Assembly (NCBI GenBank): GCA_047600805.1
Contig: JASGKG010000001.1
Location: 1,302,001 to 1,366,000, forward strand
Direction: 5' to 3'
DNA length: 64,000 bases
Source: JADKHC01 sp047600805
Lineage (GTDB): Bacteria > Verrucomicrobiota > Verrucomicrobiia > Opitutales > Opitutaceae
The notes beneath the pieces are model-generated. The model worked only from the letters and a program-made list of their open reading frames with translations, ran no database searches and was not told where the DNA came from. Made by a program: the position numbers and the translations under genes. The stretch's first letter is position 1; every line of letters starts with the position of its first letter. Of this stretch, positions 17,374 through 26,780 are shown one piece after another.

Positions 17374-17417
17374 CCCCCTATGCCGCGTAGCATGGCTGTA
17401 AGTGCAGCAGATAGGGG
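17374..17417 (+). promoter_or_regulatory. Structured leader ahead of gcvT (candidate)
   Basis: CCCCTAT (17375-17381) pairs with ATAGGGG (17411-17417), enclosing a smaller GCTG/CAGC stem. A TATAAA at 17355-17360 could be the -10 box. The sequence does not show the conserved blocks of a glycine riboswitch. It may be a simple leader hairpin. Confidence 0.25.
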
Positions 17418-17462
17418 AAAGTTCTCCTTGCGCCGCGTCCGCGCTCCTTTCGTAGTACTACC

Positions 17463-18563
17463 ATGAGTCTCAAGCGCACTCCTTTGTATGCCTTTCACGT
17501 CGCTCGCGGCGGTCGCATGGTCGATTTCGCCGGCTGGGAAATGCCCGTGCAGTATCGCAGCATTTTGGAAGAGCATAAAGCCGTGCGCCATGCCGCCGGA
17601 CTCTTCGACGTGAGCCACATGGGCGAGGTCGATGTAAAAGGGCCCGAGGCTCTGAAATTCCTGAACCACCTCGTCACGAACGACGTTTCGAAATTGTTTC
17701 CAGGGCGGGTTCTATACTCGTCGATGTGTTATCCAAACGGCGGAGTCGTCGACGACTTGCTCGTCTACATGAAGGGCGACGAAGATTATTTTCTCTGCAT
17801 CAACGCCGGCAATATCGACAAGGACCTCGCGTGGATCCGCCAACATGCCGCGAAATTCGATGTGACGGTGACGGACCGTTCTGCAGATTACGCGTTGCTT
17901 GCAATCCAAGGCCCGAAAGCCGCGGCGATCGTCCAGTCACTCACGTCGGCAGATCTCTCAAAAATCAAATACTACCATTTTGACGAAGGCACGGTCGCGG
18001 GGGTTGCCTGTATGCTCAGCCGTACCGGTTATACCGGCGAGGACGGCTTTGAACTCTATCACAACCCTGCGGACTCCGAGAAGCTCGCCAATGCTCTGTT
18101 GGAGGCGGGTGCTCCACAGGGGCTTGAGCTTGCCGGGCTCGGTGCGCGCGACAGTTTACGCCTGGAAGCTGGTTATCCGCTCTACGGGCATGAGCTCAAC
18201 ACGGACATTTCTCCACTCATGGCCGGCCTTGGCTGGACCGTGAAGCTGGACAAAGAGGATGGCTTCATCGGGCGCGACGCTTTGGTTCAGGAAAAATCAT
18301 CGGTCGATGTCAGACGCGTGGTGTTTTTCAAAACGGGCGATCGTCGCATCGTGCGTGCCGGCACAGCGGTCACCAACGTCGGCGGATCGACGGTCGGCAC
18401 CGTGTTATCCGGCACCTTGTCGCCGATCCTGAACGAGGCGATCGGCTCAGCGATCATCGGCGCTTCTGCGGCTACGCGCGAATTACAGGTGGACATTCGC
18501 GGCGCAAAAATATCCCTTACCCAAGTCAAACCTCCTTTCATCGAACTTAAGAAAACGTCATGA
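17463..18563 (+). CDS. gcvT: Glycine cleavage system T protein (aminomethyltransferase)
   Basis: A 366-residue protein that moves the methylene group from the aminomethyl-lipoyl H protein to tetrahydrofolate and releases ammonia. Family motifs include RTPLYAFHVARGGRMVDFAGWEMPVQY, DVSHMGEV, a catalytic Asp region near VTNDVSKL, RTGYTGEDGFE and LGARDSLRLEAGYPLYGHEL. The stop overlaps the gcvH start by ATGA, so the two are coupled. The P protein is not in the window next to them. Confidence 0.95.
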   Translation: MSLKRTPLYAFHVARGGRMVDFAGWEMPVQYRSILEEHKAVRHAAGLFDVSHMGEVDVKGPEALKFLNHLVTNDVSKLFPGRVLYSSMCYPNGGVVDDLLVYMKGDEDYFLCINAGNIDKDLAWIRQHAAKFDVTVTDRSADYALLAIQGPKAAAIVQSLTSADLSKIKYYHFDEGTVAGVACMLSRTGYTGEDGFELYHNPADSEKLANALLEAGAPQGLELAGLGARDSLRLEAGYPLYGHELNTDISPLMAGLGWTVKLDKEDGFIGRDALVQEKSSVDVRRVVFFKTGDRRIVRAGTAVTNVGGSTVGTVLSGTLSPILNEAIGSAIIGASAATRELQVDIRGAKISLTQVKPPFIELKKTS

Positions 18564-18943
18564 GCAGCGTTCCTTCCGACCTCCGTTACGCGAAATCCCA
18601 TGAATGGCTGAAGCCGGCAGGCGACGGCACCGCACTTGTCGGAATCACCGATTACGCACAAAGCAGCCTCGGGGACATCACCTTCGTACAGCTGCCAAAA
18701 GTGGGCGCCGCTTTGAAAGCTGGCGAAGCATTTGGCGTGGTTGAATCAGTCAAGGCCGCGTCGGACCTTTATGCTCCGGTGGAGGGCACGGTTCTTGAGG
18801 TGAACGCTGCCCTCGACGGCGCTCCTGAGACGCTTAACCAAGACCCGTATACAGCGGGCTGGATGCTCAAGATCAAACTCACTGATCCAAAAAGCGGCGG
18901 CTCGCTCCTTGACGCTGCGGCGTACACGAAGCTGCTGGGTTGA
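18560..18943 (+). CDS. gcvH: Glycine cleavage system H protein
   Basis: A 127-residue lipoyl carrier protein. The lipoylated Lys65 lies in GVVESVKAASDLYAPVEG, and the opening LRYAKSHEWLK is typical. It shuttles the aminomethyl group between P, T and L proteins. It overlaps gcvT by 4 bases. gcvP does not follow; the next gene is ald after about 220 bases. Confidence 0.96.
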   Translation: MSSVPSDLRYAKSHEWLKPAGDGTALVGITDYAQSSLGDITFVQLPKVGAALKAGEAFGVVESVKAASDLYAPVEGTVLEVNAALDGAPETLNQDPYTAGWMLKIKLTDPKSGGSLLDAAAYTKLLG

Positions 18944-19166
18944 GGAACTGACGTCCCGGCAAGCGGGCGGGTTCCGCGTCAGATCGATATCAAAAAGCTC
19001 CGCCGTCCACGCATGGCGACCGTCAATGATCGCTCGTTTTGCGTTTACGCATCAGAGGGTGATGCTGCTCCGCCGCATCGAGAAAAGATATTGAGTCTGC
19101 CATCACGCTGAAAATACAGGCGGGAGCTGCGGATTTTCGCGCATGCGCTATGCTTTGGGAAGCCGT

Positions 19167-20273
19167 ATGAACGTTGGCATTCTCAAAGAAATTAAAAAGG
19201 GAGAAAATCGCGTCGCGATGACGCCAGCAGGTGTTGATCAGTTGGTTCATCACGGGCACCCCGTTTTCATCGAAGCGGGAGCAGGCGAGGGCAGTGGGTT
19301 TAGCGACGAAGCGTATGTAGCCGCGGGTGGAGAAATCATCAGTTCACCTGCTGTCGTGTACGAACGCTGCGACATGGTCATGCACGTGAAAGAGATTTTG
19401 CCGGCGGAGTTCAGACTGGTGCGCGAAGGCCAGATCGTTTTCACCTACCTCCATCTCGCTGCTGATCTCGTGCAGACACAGGCACTCGTCGACAGCCGCT
19501 GTGTCGCGATAGCTTACGAAACGATTCAGACCGAGGACGGTCGTTTGCCGCTGCTACAACCCATGAGCGAGGTCGCTGGCCGGATGGCGGTGCAAGAAGG
19601 CGCCAAATATCTCGAAATGACTTTCGGCGGCCGTGGTATTTTGCTCGGCGGCGTTCCGGGCGTGGAACCCGCCCGCGTGGTGATTATCGGTGGCGGTGTG
19701 GTCGGCACAAACGCAGCCAAGATGGCGTGCGGTTTGGGTGCGGACGTGGTTTTGCTCGATACCAATCTCGAACGGTTGAGGCACCTTTCGGAGATTTTGC
19801 CGGCCAACTGCCGGTTGCTGTTCTCCAATCCCATGGTGGTGCGCGAACAGTTGCGGCACGCCGACCTTGTTATCGGCGCCGTGCTCATTCCGGGAGCGCG
19901 TGCTCCTCAACTTGTCACGCGCAAGATGATCGGCGAAATGAAACGCGGCGCGGTCGTCGTCGACGTAGCCATTGACCAAGGCGGCTGTTTCGAAACGTCG
20001 CACACGACGACGCACAGCGATCCCGTTTTCACGGTCGGCGGCGTGATCCATTATTGCGTGTCGAACATGCCGGGGGCGGTGGCACGAACCTCGACACTCG
20101 CACTCACCAACGCGACACTCCCATACGCGCTGGCAATTGCCGACAAGGGTTGGGAACGCGCTGTGGCGGACGACCCTAGCCTGCGTCGAGGTCTAAACGT
20201 CTGTCGTGGCGAAATCACGTACGCTCCCGTAGCAGCAGCGTTCAACGCGCGGGCCGAACGCCAGCCACGCTGA
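19167..20273 (+). CDS. ald: Alanine dehydrogenase
   Basis: A 368-residue enzyme from the ATG at 19167 (MNVGILKEIKKGENRVAMTP). It catalyses reversible NAD-dependent deamination of L-alanine to pyruvate and ammonia. Motifs visible are GEGSGFSDEAYVAAGG, MVMHVKEI, the catalytic-region FTYLHLAAD, the Rossmann loop IGGGVVGTNAA and DVAIDQGGCFETS with HYCVSNMPGAVARTST. Placed after gcvTH, it may share a role in small amino acid turnover, though the 220-base gap suggests separate transcription. Confidence 0.94.
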   Translation: MNVGILKEIKKGENRVAMTPAGVDQLVHHGHPVFIEAGAGEGSGFSDEAYVAAGGEIISSPAVVYERCDMVMHVKEILPAEFRLVREGQIVFTYLHLAADLVQTQALVDSRCVAIAYETIQTEDGRLPLLQPMSEVAGRMAVQEGAKYLEMTFGGRGILLGGVPGVEPARVVIIGGGVVGTNAAKMACGLGADVVLLDTNLERLRHLSEILPANCRLLFSNPMVVREQLRHADLVIGAVLIPGARAPQLVTRKMIGEMKRGAVVVDVAIDQGGCFETSHTTTHSDPVFTVGGVIHYCVSNMPGAVARTSTLALTNATLPYALAIADKGWERAVADDPSLRRGLNVCRGEITYAPVAAAFNARAERQPR

Positions 20274-20443
20274 AAAGTTCAGAAAGGCCCGTTACTCCTG
20301 CGGGAAGTAGGTGTGATTTCGCGGTTTAGGAGGAGTTGAGATTAAATTAGCTTGGCCTGAAGGGACTTGGCCTTTTCCGCTGTTTAGTATTAAATCGCAG
20401 GTTGCCCAAGTAACAGCGTTCGCGCGCATCCACACACCCCACC

Positions 20444-21748
20444 ATGTTTTCGTTTCGGCACATCTCAAGGCACTGCCTTGACGTTTCACTACTCGTTCTC
20501 GGGTTCATCTTGCTCGGTTTTCAGCGGGGATCGCTCCTTGCTGCGGACCGGACCGAAGAAGAACGAACCAGCTTGATCACATTTGAGAATGGTCCACGCA
20601 TCATCGTAGCACCTGCTCAAACGCCGGGCGAAGTGACGTTGATGCTGTACGCTTGCGGAGGCAGTGCTGACGAAGCGGCTGAACATAGCGGAGCTTCGAA
20701 ACTGTTGGCCGCTGTGTGGGCGCAGGAACGTGACGAGCTCACAAAAGCGGGCGGCAGAGATCTGGCGACGTTTGCAAACCCAGATTTTGTTTATGCGTCG
20801 AGCTCTTGGCCTTCGGACAAGCTGCAAGAGGCTTTCGATTTCATGATCGCGCATTTCATCGTTGTTCATGGTGACGATTTTGAGGCTGCTCGCAAAACCA
20901 CGATCGACGAACGTGCGCGCATGAATGAGCGGTGGGCCAAGATGAGCGATTTACTGGTGAATGCGGCTTTTGCAGAACACCCGTATCGGCGGCCGGCTTT
21001 CGGACCTGAAAACGCGCTGGAAAATCTGCCACTTTCCACATTTCGCAAACACGTCGGCCGGGCGCTCGCTCCGCACAATCTGATCATCGTGCTTGCAGGA
21101 GACGTCGACGCCACGCAAGTCGACGCTTTGGCGCAAATGCAGCTTAGCGCCTATAAAAGCACTTCTCGAAGATCGACTACTACACCGGTGGAACCGCCCC
21201 AATCCGCTGAGAAAATTGTGCGAGTAGAAAGACACGACCGTCCGATGTTTTTGATCGGACTCCACAAAGGGCCAGGAGCATCGGACGACATCGAGGCGTG
21301 GGGAATTATCGGCAACGTTCTGCAAAAGCGCATCATGGCACGCCTGTCCGATAGAGCGGCCATGATCCGTCGAGTGAGTTGCCTGGAGGGTCCTGCCATG
21401 CGTGATCCTAATTTGTTGATTGTATACGGTTCGTTTAAACCAGAGATGAACATTGACCAAGCGAGGGACGAAACGCTTGCCGAGTTAAAACGGCTGGCCG
21501 ATGAGGGAGTGGCCGAAACAGAATTGCGTGCGGCGCAGGCAGAACTCGCGCCATCCGAAGACAAACCTGAAACAACGATCGAAATTGCTCGTGATTTAGC
21601 CGACTGGCTGATGATGACGGGCGACTGGCGTCACCACTACCGTTACCAAACCAACACGCGTGCTGTAACGTTGGAGAAAATCAACGCACTGGTTCGCTCG
21701 ACGTTCCGGCGCGAAAACCTCACGAGCGTGATCGCGAAGATGGAGTAA
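20444..21748 (+). CDS. Secreted M16-family peptidase homologue lacking the zinc site
   Basis: A 434-residue protein with an N-terminal hydrophobic signal (LLVLGFILLGF) and the two-lobed pitrilysin/M16 fold pattern (LITFENGPRIIVAPAQTPGEVTLMLYACGGSADEAAEHSGASKLLAA; HNLIIVLAGDVDATQ). Where active M16 enzymes have HxxEH, this protein has K86-L-L-A89-A90, so both histidines and the glutamate are absent. It is therefore most likely a non-catalytic subunit or binding protein, as in the inactive partner of heterodimeric M16 peptidases, but no active partner is encoded here. Start codon at 20444 is chosen because it gives a plausible signal peptide. Confidence 0.8.
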   Translation: MFSFRHISRHCLDVSLLVLGFILLGFQRGSLLAADRTEEERTSLITFENGPRIIVAPAQTPGEVTLMLYACGGSADEAAEHSGASKLLAAVWAQERDELTKAGGRDLATFANPDFVYASSSWPSDKLQEAFDFMIAHFIVVHGDDFEAARKTTIDERARMNERWAKMSDLLVNAAFAEHPYRRPAFGPENALENLPLSTFRKHVGRALAPHNLIIVLAGDVDATQVDALAQMQLSAYKSTSRRSTTTPVEPPQSAEKIVRVERHDRPMFLIGLHKGPGASDDIEAWGIIGNVLQKRIMARLSDRAAMIRRVSCLEGPAMRDPNLLIVYGSFKPEMNIDQARDETLAELKRLADEGVAETELRAAQAELAPSEDKPETTIEIARDLADWLMMTGDWRHHYRYQTNTRAVTLEKINALVRSTFRRENLTSVIAKME

Positions 21749-21824
21749 ACGGCGGCCTGTGGGTTCGCGAGCAGTGAGCTATTGCGAGCACATTAAATGT
21801 GCGCAGTCCGATTGCATCGGCTTC

Positions 21825-23333
21825 CTACTTCCGCGGTGCGGAATTGTTCAGCTGAACCAAGAACTGCGTAACTTCAGGGCGGCCGCACCAGTCCTTTGAG
21901 CCAACTGCGAAGGCCGTCGCGAAGTCTTCCTTCGCCTCAGCAAGCCGACTTAATGCAAAATTTGCCTGAGCGCGTTTAAACCAAGAATCGGGGTTTTTCG
22001 AGTCATGGGCCACTGCAGTTGAGTAGTCGTCGAACGCGGCAGACCAACGGTGGGCCGCAGCATACAAATCCCCGCGTTGGCGCGCAGCCCAGGCGGGATT
22101 ATCCGCCAACTTCATTGCCACCGTGAAATCGAATTCTGCTTTCGGATAATCGCCACTTCTGAAAGCACGCACGCCGTCTTCTTCATAAGTACTCGCCTGC
22201 GCTACCGAGGGCGGCGACCTGAAGTTTTGGATCTCACGGGAGAGACTTCGGATCGGTTGAACGGCATCGCTCATTACATGATATGCCGGGGTAAATGCTG
22301 CGATTGCGCAGGTTGAGCTGAGCCCAACAATTCGCAAACGTAGTTGCTCGCGTAACAGAGTCACGAGGCCAAGTACTGCCACCGGAAGCACCATCGTCAT
22401 AGAGCGGCTGTAATCTTGGGCCGAGTAGAGACCGACTGCTACGATGACCGTGATTGAAATGAGGAGCAGTCCCTTGGCAGACCTCTCGCCTCGCACTAAA
22501 AAGAACACTGCCACGACGAAGATCCAGCCCGCTCGAAGCCCTTCGCGAATGCCGAGTGCGATACGGGACGCTGAAAAATCAAGTTTGCTGAGGATCTTCA
22601 CGAAGCCGCCAACGGTGGCTTCGGCGGCAGAAAAACCAGGGAGGAAAACCAGACGCAATAGCACAAAAGCGATCGAGAGGACGATCGGGACGATGGCTTC
22701 TCGGCGAATCCATCTTACAAACAGAGCATCAGGTTCCTGCTGACGAAAGAAAAGCCAGCGACAAAACAGGGCCAGCGGCAACGCAGCAACAAAACGCTCA
22801 TCCACCCACGGGGTAAGCAGGCAGCTGATCCATACAAGCCAACGAGTTCCCGAGAAAGCCACTATAACCAAACCGAGAGCGAGCCAGGAATCATAGTAAC
22901 CGAGCCAGCCCATGGACGTGAAAAACCAAGAAGCAGATCCAATCGAAAAGGCGCCGGCTAGGCACGCCCATTTGCTTGCGTTTTGCTTCCGCAGCAGAGT
23001 GACGAAAAACCATAAAAGCAAAAGGCAGCCGAGGTGAGCCAGGCCAAATAGCCAAAAGGGCGGCAGGTGGCAGATCTTCCCAAGCGCTGGAAAGAGCAAC
23101 CGCCATTGAACCGGTCTATGAAGCACATCCTCAATCGGTGCTCCTAAGTTTGCAGCTTGCTCAAGAACTACAAATCCGCGGCGCACTTCAACTCGCGCGA
23201 GTTCTGGCGCCCTGAAGCCAGCGCGTATAGCCCACCACGCCGGACTGAAAAACAGGACCAATAGACCAAGCGAACTGGCTGCGAGAACCAGCCGAAGCAA
23301 ATGCTCGCGCAGGCATGATGCCGAAAATCTCAT
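21825..23333 (-). CDS. Polytopic membrane protein with C-terminal TPR repeats
   Basis: A 502-residue protein. Residues about 15-370 contain around nine hydrophobic segments; residues about 385-490 form roughly three TPR units (GVRAFRSGDYPKAEFDFTVAM, GDLYAAAHRWSAAFDDYSTAVA, RAQANFALSRLAEAKEDFATAF). The topology (multi-pass domain followed by TPR) recalls GT-C-like glycosyltransferases and O-antigen ligase-type proteins, but I see no catalytic motif to support that. It appears to be a single-gene unit. Function unknown. Confidence 0.72.
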   Translation of the reverse strand: MRFSASCLREHLLRLVLAASSLGLLVLFFSPAWWAIRAGFRAPELARVEVRRGFVVLEQAANLGAPIEDVLHRPVQWRLLFPALGKICHLPPFWLFGLAHLGCLLLLWFFVTLLRKQNASKWACLAGAFSIGSASWFFTSMGWLGYYDSWLALGLVIVAFSGTRWLVWISCLLTPWVDERFVAALPLALFCRWLFFRQQEPDALFVRWIRREAIVPIVLSIAFVLLRLVFLPGFSAAEATVGGFVKILSKLDFSASRIALGIREGLRAGWIFVVAVFFLVRGERSAKGLLLISITVIVAVGLYSAQDYSRSMTMVLPVAVLGLVTLLREQLRLRIVGLSSTCAIAAFTPAYHVMSDAVQPIRSLSREIQNFRSPPSVAQASTYEEDGVRAFRSGDYPKAEFDFTVAMKLADNPAWAARQRGDLYAAAHRWSAAFDDYSTAVAHDSKNPDSWFKRAQANFALSRLAEAKEDFATAFAVGSKDWCGRPEVTQFLVQLNNSAPRK

Positions 23334-23428
23334 CGGTTTGATTGTGGCGTCGGTTGATTTGGTAACTCAATCAAAAGACACACTTTCTCTCATTCACCGA
23401 TATCGGTGATTGCTCGTGTCACCAACGC

Positions 23429-24664
23429 TCACAGCAGCCGGCTTTTAATGTACGCGTCCATGGCGCTGAGCAGCGCAGGTTCTAACGTGACTTTGTGTCC
23501 ACGGGGATGATCGTCGAGCAGGTAGGTAAAAGGGCTTTTCAGCTCGGTGAGCCGACGCCGCAGGACCTCCATTTGATGGAGAGCATCGGGACTTTCGCTG
23601 CAATTGATTGTTAGGAAAATCGGAACCGTCGGCTTCTGCAGGTAATCGAGCGCGCCATGCTTTCGCCACTTGTCGGTCGCGGAGTCGCGCGTCCCCCAAG
23701 CTTTTTCATAACGCGAGATCATATGGTCGTCTTTCAGCAAATCCAAATAAGTAAACCGGCCGGACATCACGACGGCGCCTTGCACGGAGCTGTCGATGTC
23801 GAGATGTTCGCCATGTCCTTCGAAATCTTTCATGTTCGCCGTAGTAACCAGCATCAGCGCCATCCCGCTACCGCGCGAAAATCCCACCGGAACAACCTTC
23901 TCGCCAAGTCCCAGGTTGCGGGCGGTGGTGCGTAACGTACGCACGGCGGATTTGATTTTCCATGCGCAGTCTGGCATCGGATCGAGGCCTTTGTACGGAG
24001 CGGCCACGGGGTGGTCCGCCATCGCGACCGCGAGCCCTTCGGTAGCTTCAGCGTCGAGGATTGTGTCGCTGCACATCGATAACGAGGAGTTGCCAAAGCG
24101 ATCTTTGTTGTCGCAGGAAAACTCCAATACGACACCCGTCGGCTTAGCGGGACGCGATGGGTAGATAACATCGAACGCCAAGGTTCGTTCTCGGTCGCGG
24201 TAAAAAACAATATCGCGCAACAAGCGATGGCCGGAAGGCACGATGTAGATGTGCGCTTGGTCGAGCTTGCCTTGATATGGGAATTTACCGGTGTAGATGT
24301 CGTCTCGCAGCTTCCCCAAGTCCACATTCAACGCCGGAACGCGAGCCTTCGGGTTTTTCGCGTAATCGAGCGTGATCACGCGAAAGCCCTGCTTCATAAA
24401 GTCGATAAGAATTGTTTCGTCCGAGTCGGTGCCAACGCGCGGCGCGGCGAGATTCAATAAATAGATGACAGTCGGCACAGCCGTCGGAGCCGCCGCGTCG
24501 ACAATTGCGGGCTCGTGAATGGCCACCCTCAAAACCTCCCCAGTAGCCTTACTGGTCCACGTCAAAGCCGTCTCGCCGTTGTCTGCTGCGCGGGCACTGG
24601 TGACCATCACCGCCACAGCAAAAAGCGTAAAGAGGAGAGGGCGGATGAAAGCGAGAGTGTGCAT
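23429..24664 (-). CDS. Secreted alpha/beta-hydrolase-like protein
   Basis: A 411-residue protein when started at the ATG at 24664, where a signal peptide is clear (FIRPLLFTLFAVAVMVTSARA, then ADNGE). An alpha/beta-hydrolase fold is suggested by FRVITLDY and the nucleophile elbow GFSRGSGMAL, with a late DDHPRGHKV possibly carrying the catalytic His. An upstream in-frame ATG would add 18 residues without improving the signal peptide. The substrate is unknown; plausible roles include ester or carbohydrate-ester hydrolysis. Confidence 0.72.
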   Translation of the reverse strand: MHTLAFIRPLLFTLFAVAVMVTSARAADNGETALTWTSKATGEVLRVAIHEPAIVDAAAPTAVPTVIYLLNLAAPRVGTDSDETILIDFMKQGFRVITLDYAKNPKARVPALNVDLGKLRDDIYTGKFPYQGKLDQAHIYIVPSGHRLLRDIVFYRDRERTLAFDVIYPSRPAKPTGVVLEFSCDNKDRFGNSSLSMCSDTILDAEATEGLAVAMADHPVAAPYKGLDPMPDCAWKIKSAVRTLRTTARNLGLGEKVVPVGFSRGSGMALMLVTTANMKDFEGHGEHLDIDSSVQGAVVMSGRFTYLDLLKDDHMISRYEKAWGTRDSATDKWRKHGALDYLQKPTVPIFLTINCSESPDALHQMEVLRRRLTELKSPFTYLLDDHPRGHKVTLEPALLSAMDAYIKSRLL

Positions 24665-24733
24665 CAGGATATTCAGATATCCGAAGATAGACGCGCCGCC
24701 CAGGTTTTGGAAACACACTTTCCCACTACGCGT

Positions 24734-25768
24734 TCAAGCTGTGTGCGTGAGCGTCCAGAGTTGTTTGGCTTGTCGAATGGTCGAAGCGAGCACGTCGGGT
24801 GCGAGAGCTTGCTTCGGATCATCGCCGATGCCCTGGCTCGGGGAAACGTGAGCCTCAATACAGAGACCATCGGCACCGTAGGCGACGGCGGCGAGCGCAC
24901 AGGCCGGCACATAGGCGGCCTTGCCCACCGAATGCGACGGATCGACCACGACTGGCGCCCACGTTTTTTCTTTCAGCAGCGGCGTGATACTCTCGTCGGG
25001 ATGGTTCCGGTAGCCGTCAAGCGCCGGCGCCGTGCCGCGAGGACACAAAATGATATTGGGATTTCCAAAGCTCACAATGTATTCGGCGGCGGAGATAAAC
25101 TCATTCACCGGGCCCATGTGCAGGCTGCGCTTGAGCAGAACGACTGTGTCGCGTTGTGCGACGGCTCGCCCAATCGAGCGCAGAAGTGAATAGTTGAGGG
25201 CGTTGCGCGCTCCGACTTGGAGCATGTTCACACCGGCTTTCAAAGCCAGATCCAGCTGTTGCTCGTCCATCACTTCGGCATCGACGGGAAGGCCGGTTTG
25301 GCGTTGCGCCTCCATCAGAATTTCCAGCGATTTAACGTCGCCCTGAAAAGCATACGGATTGGTTCGTGGTTTCCAGACTCCGCCGCGCAATACGTGCGCT
25401 CCCGCTTCCTTCACGGCGTGCGCTGTCTCGTAAAAGAGCTGCGGATTTTTTGGATCAATCGTGCACTGGCCGGCGACGACGAGCAGCTGTTCGCCCAGCG
25501 TGACTCCGCCGATCACAATGCGATGCGACGCCAAATCGGAACGGCGATCCATCAATTTATGCGGCGACTGAATCTTATCGACGCGGTCGATGTAACTTAG
25601 GCCTTCGAGCCGGTTAATCATTACCTCGTCGCGTTCGTCGCCTACAATGGCGTAGATCGTGCGCACAGCGCCGACTATAGGCTGAATGCGGCAGCCGAAT
25701 TCCTCAACAATGTGGGTGATCTCGGCAACTTGCTCGTTGGTCAGGCGGTTGGCTTTGGGCAGGATCAT
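24734..25768 (-). CDS. aroF: 3-Deoxy-7-phosphoheptulonate (DAHP) synthase, type I-beta, divergent
   Basis: A 344-residue protein. Residues 1-70 look like the ferredoxin-like regulatory ACT-type domain found in type I-beta enzymes, and 80-340 form the aldolase barrel. Matches to the family include AGQCTIDPKNP, RGGVWKPRTNPYAFQG, QVGARNALNY, VVVDPSHSVGK and DGLCIEAH. Differences from the usual signatures (AGPC, GRNMQNF, ERGIRTF) are clear: the last is replaced by CPRGTAPALDGYRNHP. It would condense PEP with erythrose 4-phosphate, the first shikimate-pathway step, but the substrate pocket differs enough that a related aldol reaction should be considered. Confidence 0.78.
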   Translation of the reverse strand: MILPKANRLTNEQVAEITHIVEEFGCRIQPIVGAVRTIYAIVGDERDEVMINRLEGLSYIDRVDKIQSPHKLMDRRSDLASHRIVIGGVTLGEQLLVVAGQCTIDPKNPQLFYETAHAVKEAGAHVLRGGVWKPRTNPYAFQGDVKSLEILMEAQRQTGLPVDAEVMDEQQLDLALKAGVNMLQVGARNALNYSLLRSIGRAVAQRDTVVLLKRSLHMGPVNEFISAAEYIVSFGNPNIILCPRGTAPALDGYRNHPDESITPLLKEKTWAPVVVDPSHSVGKAAYVPACALAAVAYGADGLCIEAHVSPSQGIGDDPKQALAPDVLASTIRQAKQLWTLTHTA

Positions 25769-25820
25769 AGCGGATACCGCAAAACCTCCTCAACCAGAGC
25801 CAAAACGCAAGCGAGCCGCA

Positions 25821-26693
25821 TCAATTGGCAACAGCCAAAGCCGGGTAGGTGAACAGCAGGAAGTGAACGGTATTTAGCGCGAAATGACTCAGGATGCTCG
25901 CTTCGATGCGCTGAGTGCGTTGATAAATCCAGCCGTAGCCCAGGCCTGCCACTGAAGCGAGACCGACATAGGCCCAGCCTCCGGGAAAATGCGCCAAACC
26001 GAACAATGCCGCTGCTACCAAAAGCGCAATAAATGAGCCGCCGCGAATGCCGGACCAGAGGTATTGTAGTTGTGCCTGAATAAATCCTCGAAAGAACGCT
26101 TCCTCCGCCGTGCAAACGAAAAGCAGATTGACCGCTGCCCACAACCAAGTTTCAGGCGGTAACTTCGGCGCAAATCTCACATAACCGATCGCGAGAGATA
26201 TTCCCATCAATAGGCCGATCGTCACAGCCGCCCACGGGAGTGTTGTTGGAAGCATTTTCTTGCTGTCGGTCCAGCGCGCGATGCGCGTGCAACAAAAGCC
26301 AAGAAGAAACAGCCCGATAAGGGTTTTGTCGTAGTTCAGATAAAGCGTGAAAGGGCGGGCGTCGGGAGTGAAACGCGCAGCATCGATCACTCGCGGATTA
26401 TGAAACCCAGGCACGCGGTGAAGCATGAAGCCCACGGCGAGCGCGACCAATATCACTGCCGCAAGCGCGATTTGCCAGCGACGATGTGCATGCGCGAACG
26501 CGTATGTCGCGCCTCCGAATACGAGCACGGCCACCAAACCTACAGGATCAAGCACCTTCGTGGTAATCGCCACGACGAGCGAGGCTGACCACATACCGAA
26601 CCATGCGTAACGTCGAACGAATGACGCTGTGGAATTTCCTCCAAACCAAAGCAACAGCACCGCTAACATGAGCAGCAAGAACGTCGTGGGCAT
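25821..26693 (-). CDS. CPBP-family intramembrane metalloprotease
   Basis: A 290-residue protein with about eight hydrophobic helices. The conserved EExxxR motif is E197-E198-x3-R202 (EEAFFRG), followed by FGLAHF (His235) and a late HFALN (270-274), the expected metal/active-site set. CPBP/Rce1-type enzymes cleave proteins within the membrane, but the substrate is unknown. It sits between aroF and the DUF3108 gene on the same strand. Confidence 0.88.
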   Translation of the reverse strand: MPTTFLLLMLAVLLLWFGGNSTASFVRRYAWFGMWSASLVVAITTKVLDPVGLVAVLVFGGATYAFAHAHRRWQIALAAVILVALAVGFMLHRVPGFHNPRVIDAARFTPDARPFTLYLNYDKTLIGLFLLGFCCTRIARWTDSKKMLPTTLPWAAVTIGLLMGISLAIGYVRFAPKLPPETWLWAAVNLLFVCTAEEAFFRGFIQAQLQYLWSGIRGGSFIALLVAAALFGLAHFPGGWAYVGLASVAGLGYGWIYQRTQRIEASILSHFALNTVHFLLFTYPALAVAN

Positions 26694-26780
26694 ACGTTCC
26701 TACGAGCTTGTGAGCGCTTACGATCGAAGCGAGCTCAACCTTTTCCTATAGACTTGGAACGGTTGTGTTTCTTAGGTCAA

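Noticed and set aside
17321..17462. Glycine riboswitch upstream of gcvT
   Set aside because: The conserved purine-rich and GG-containing blocks are absent.
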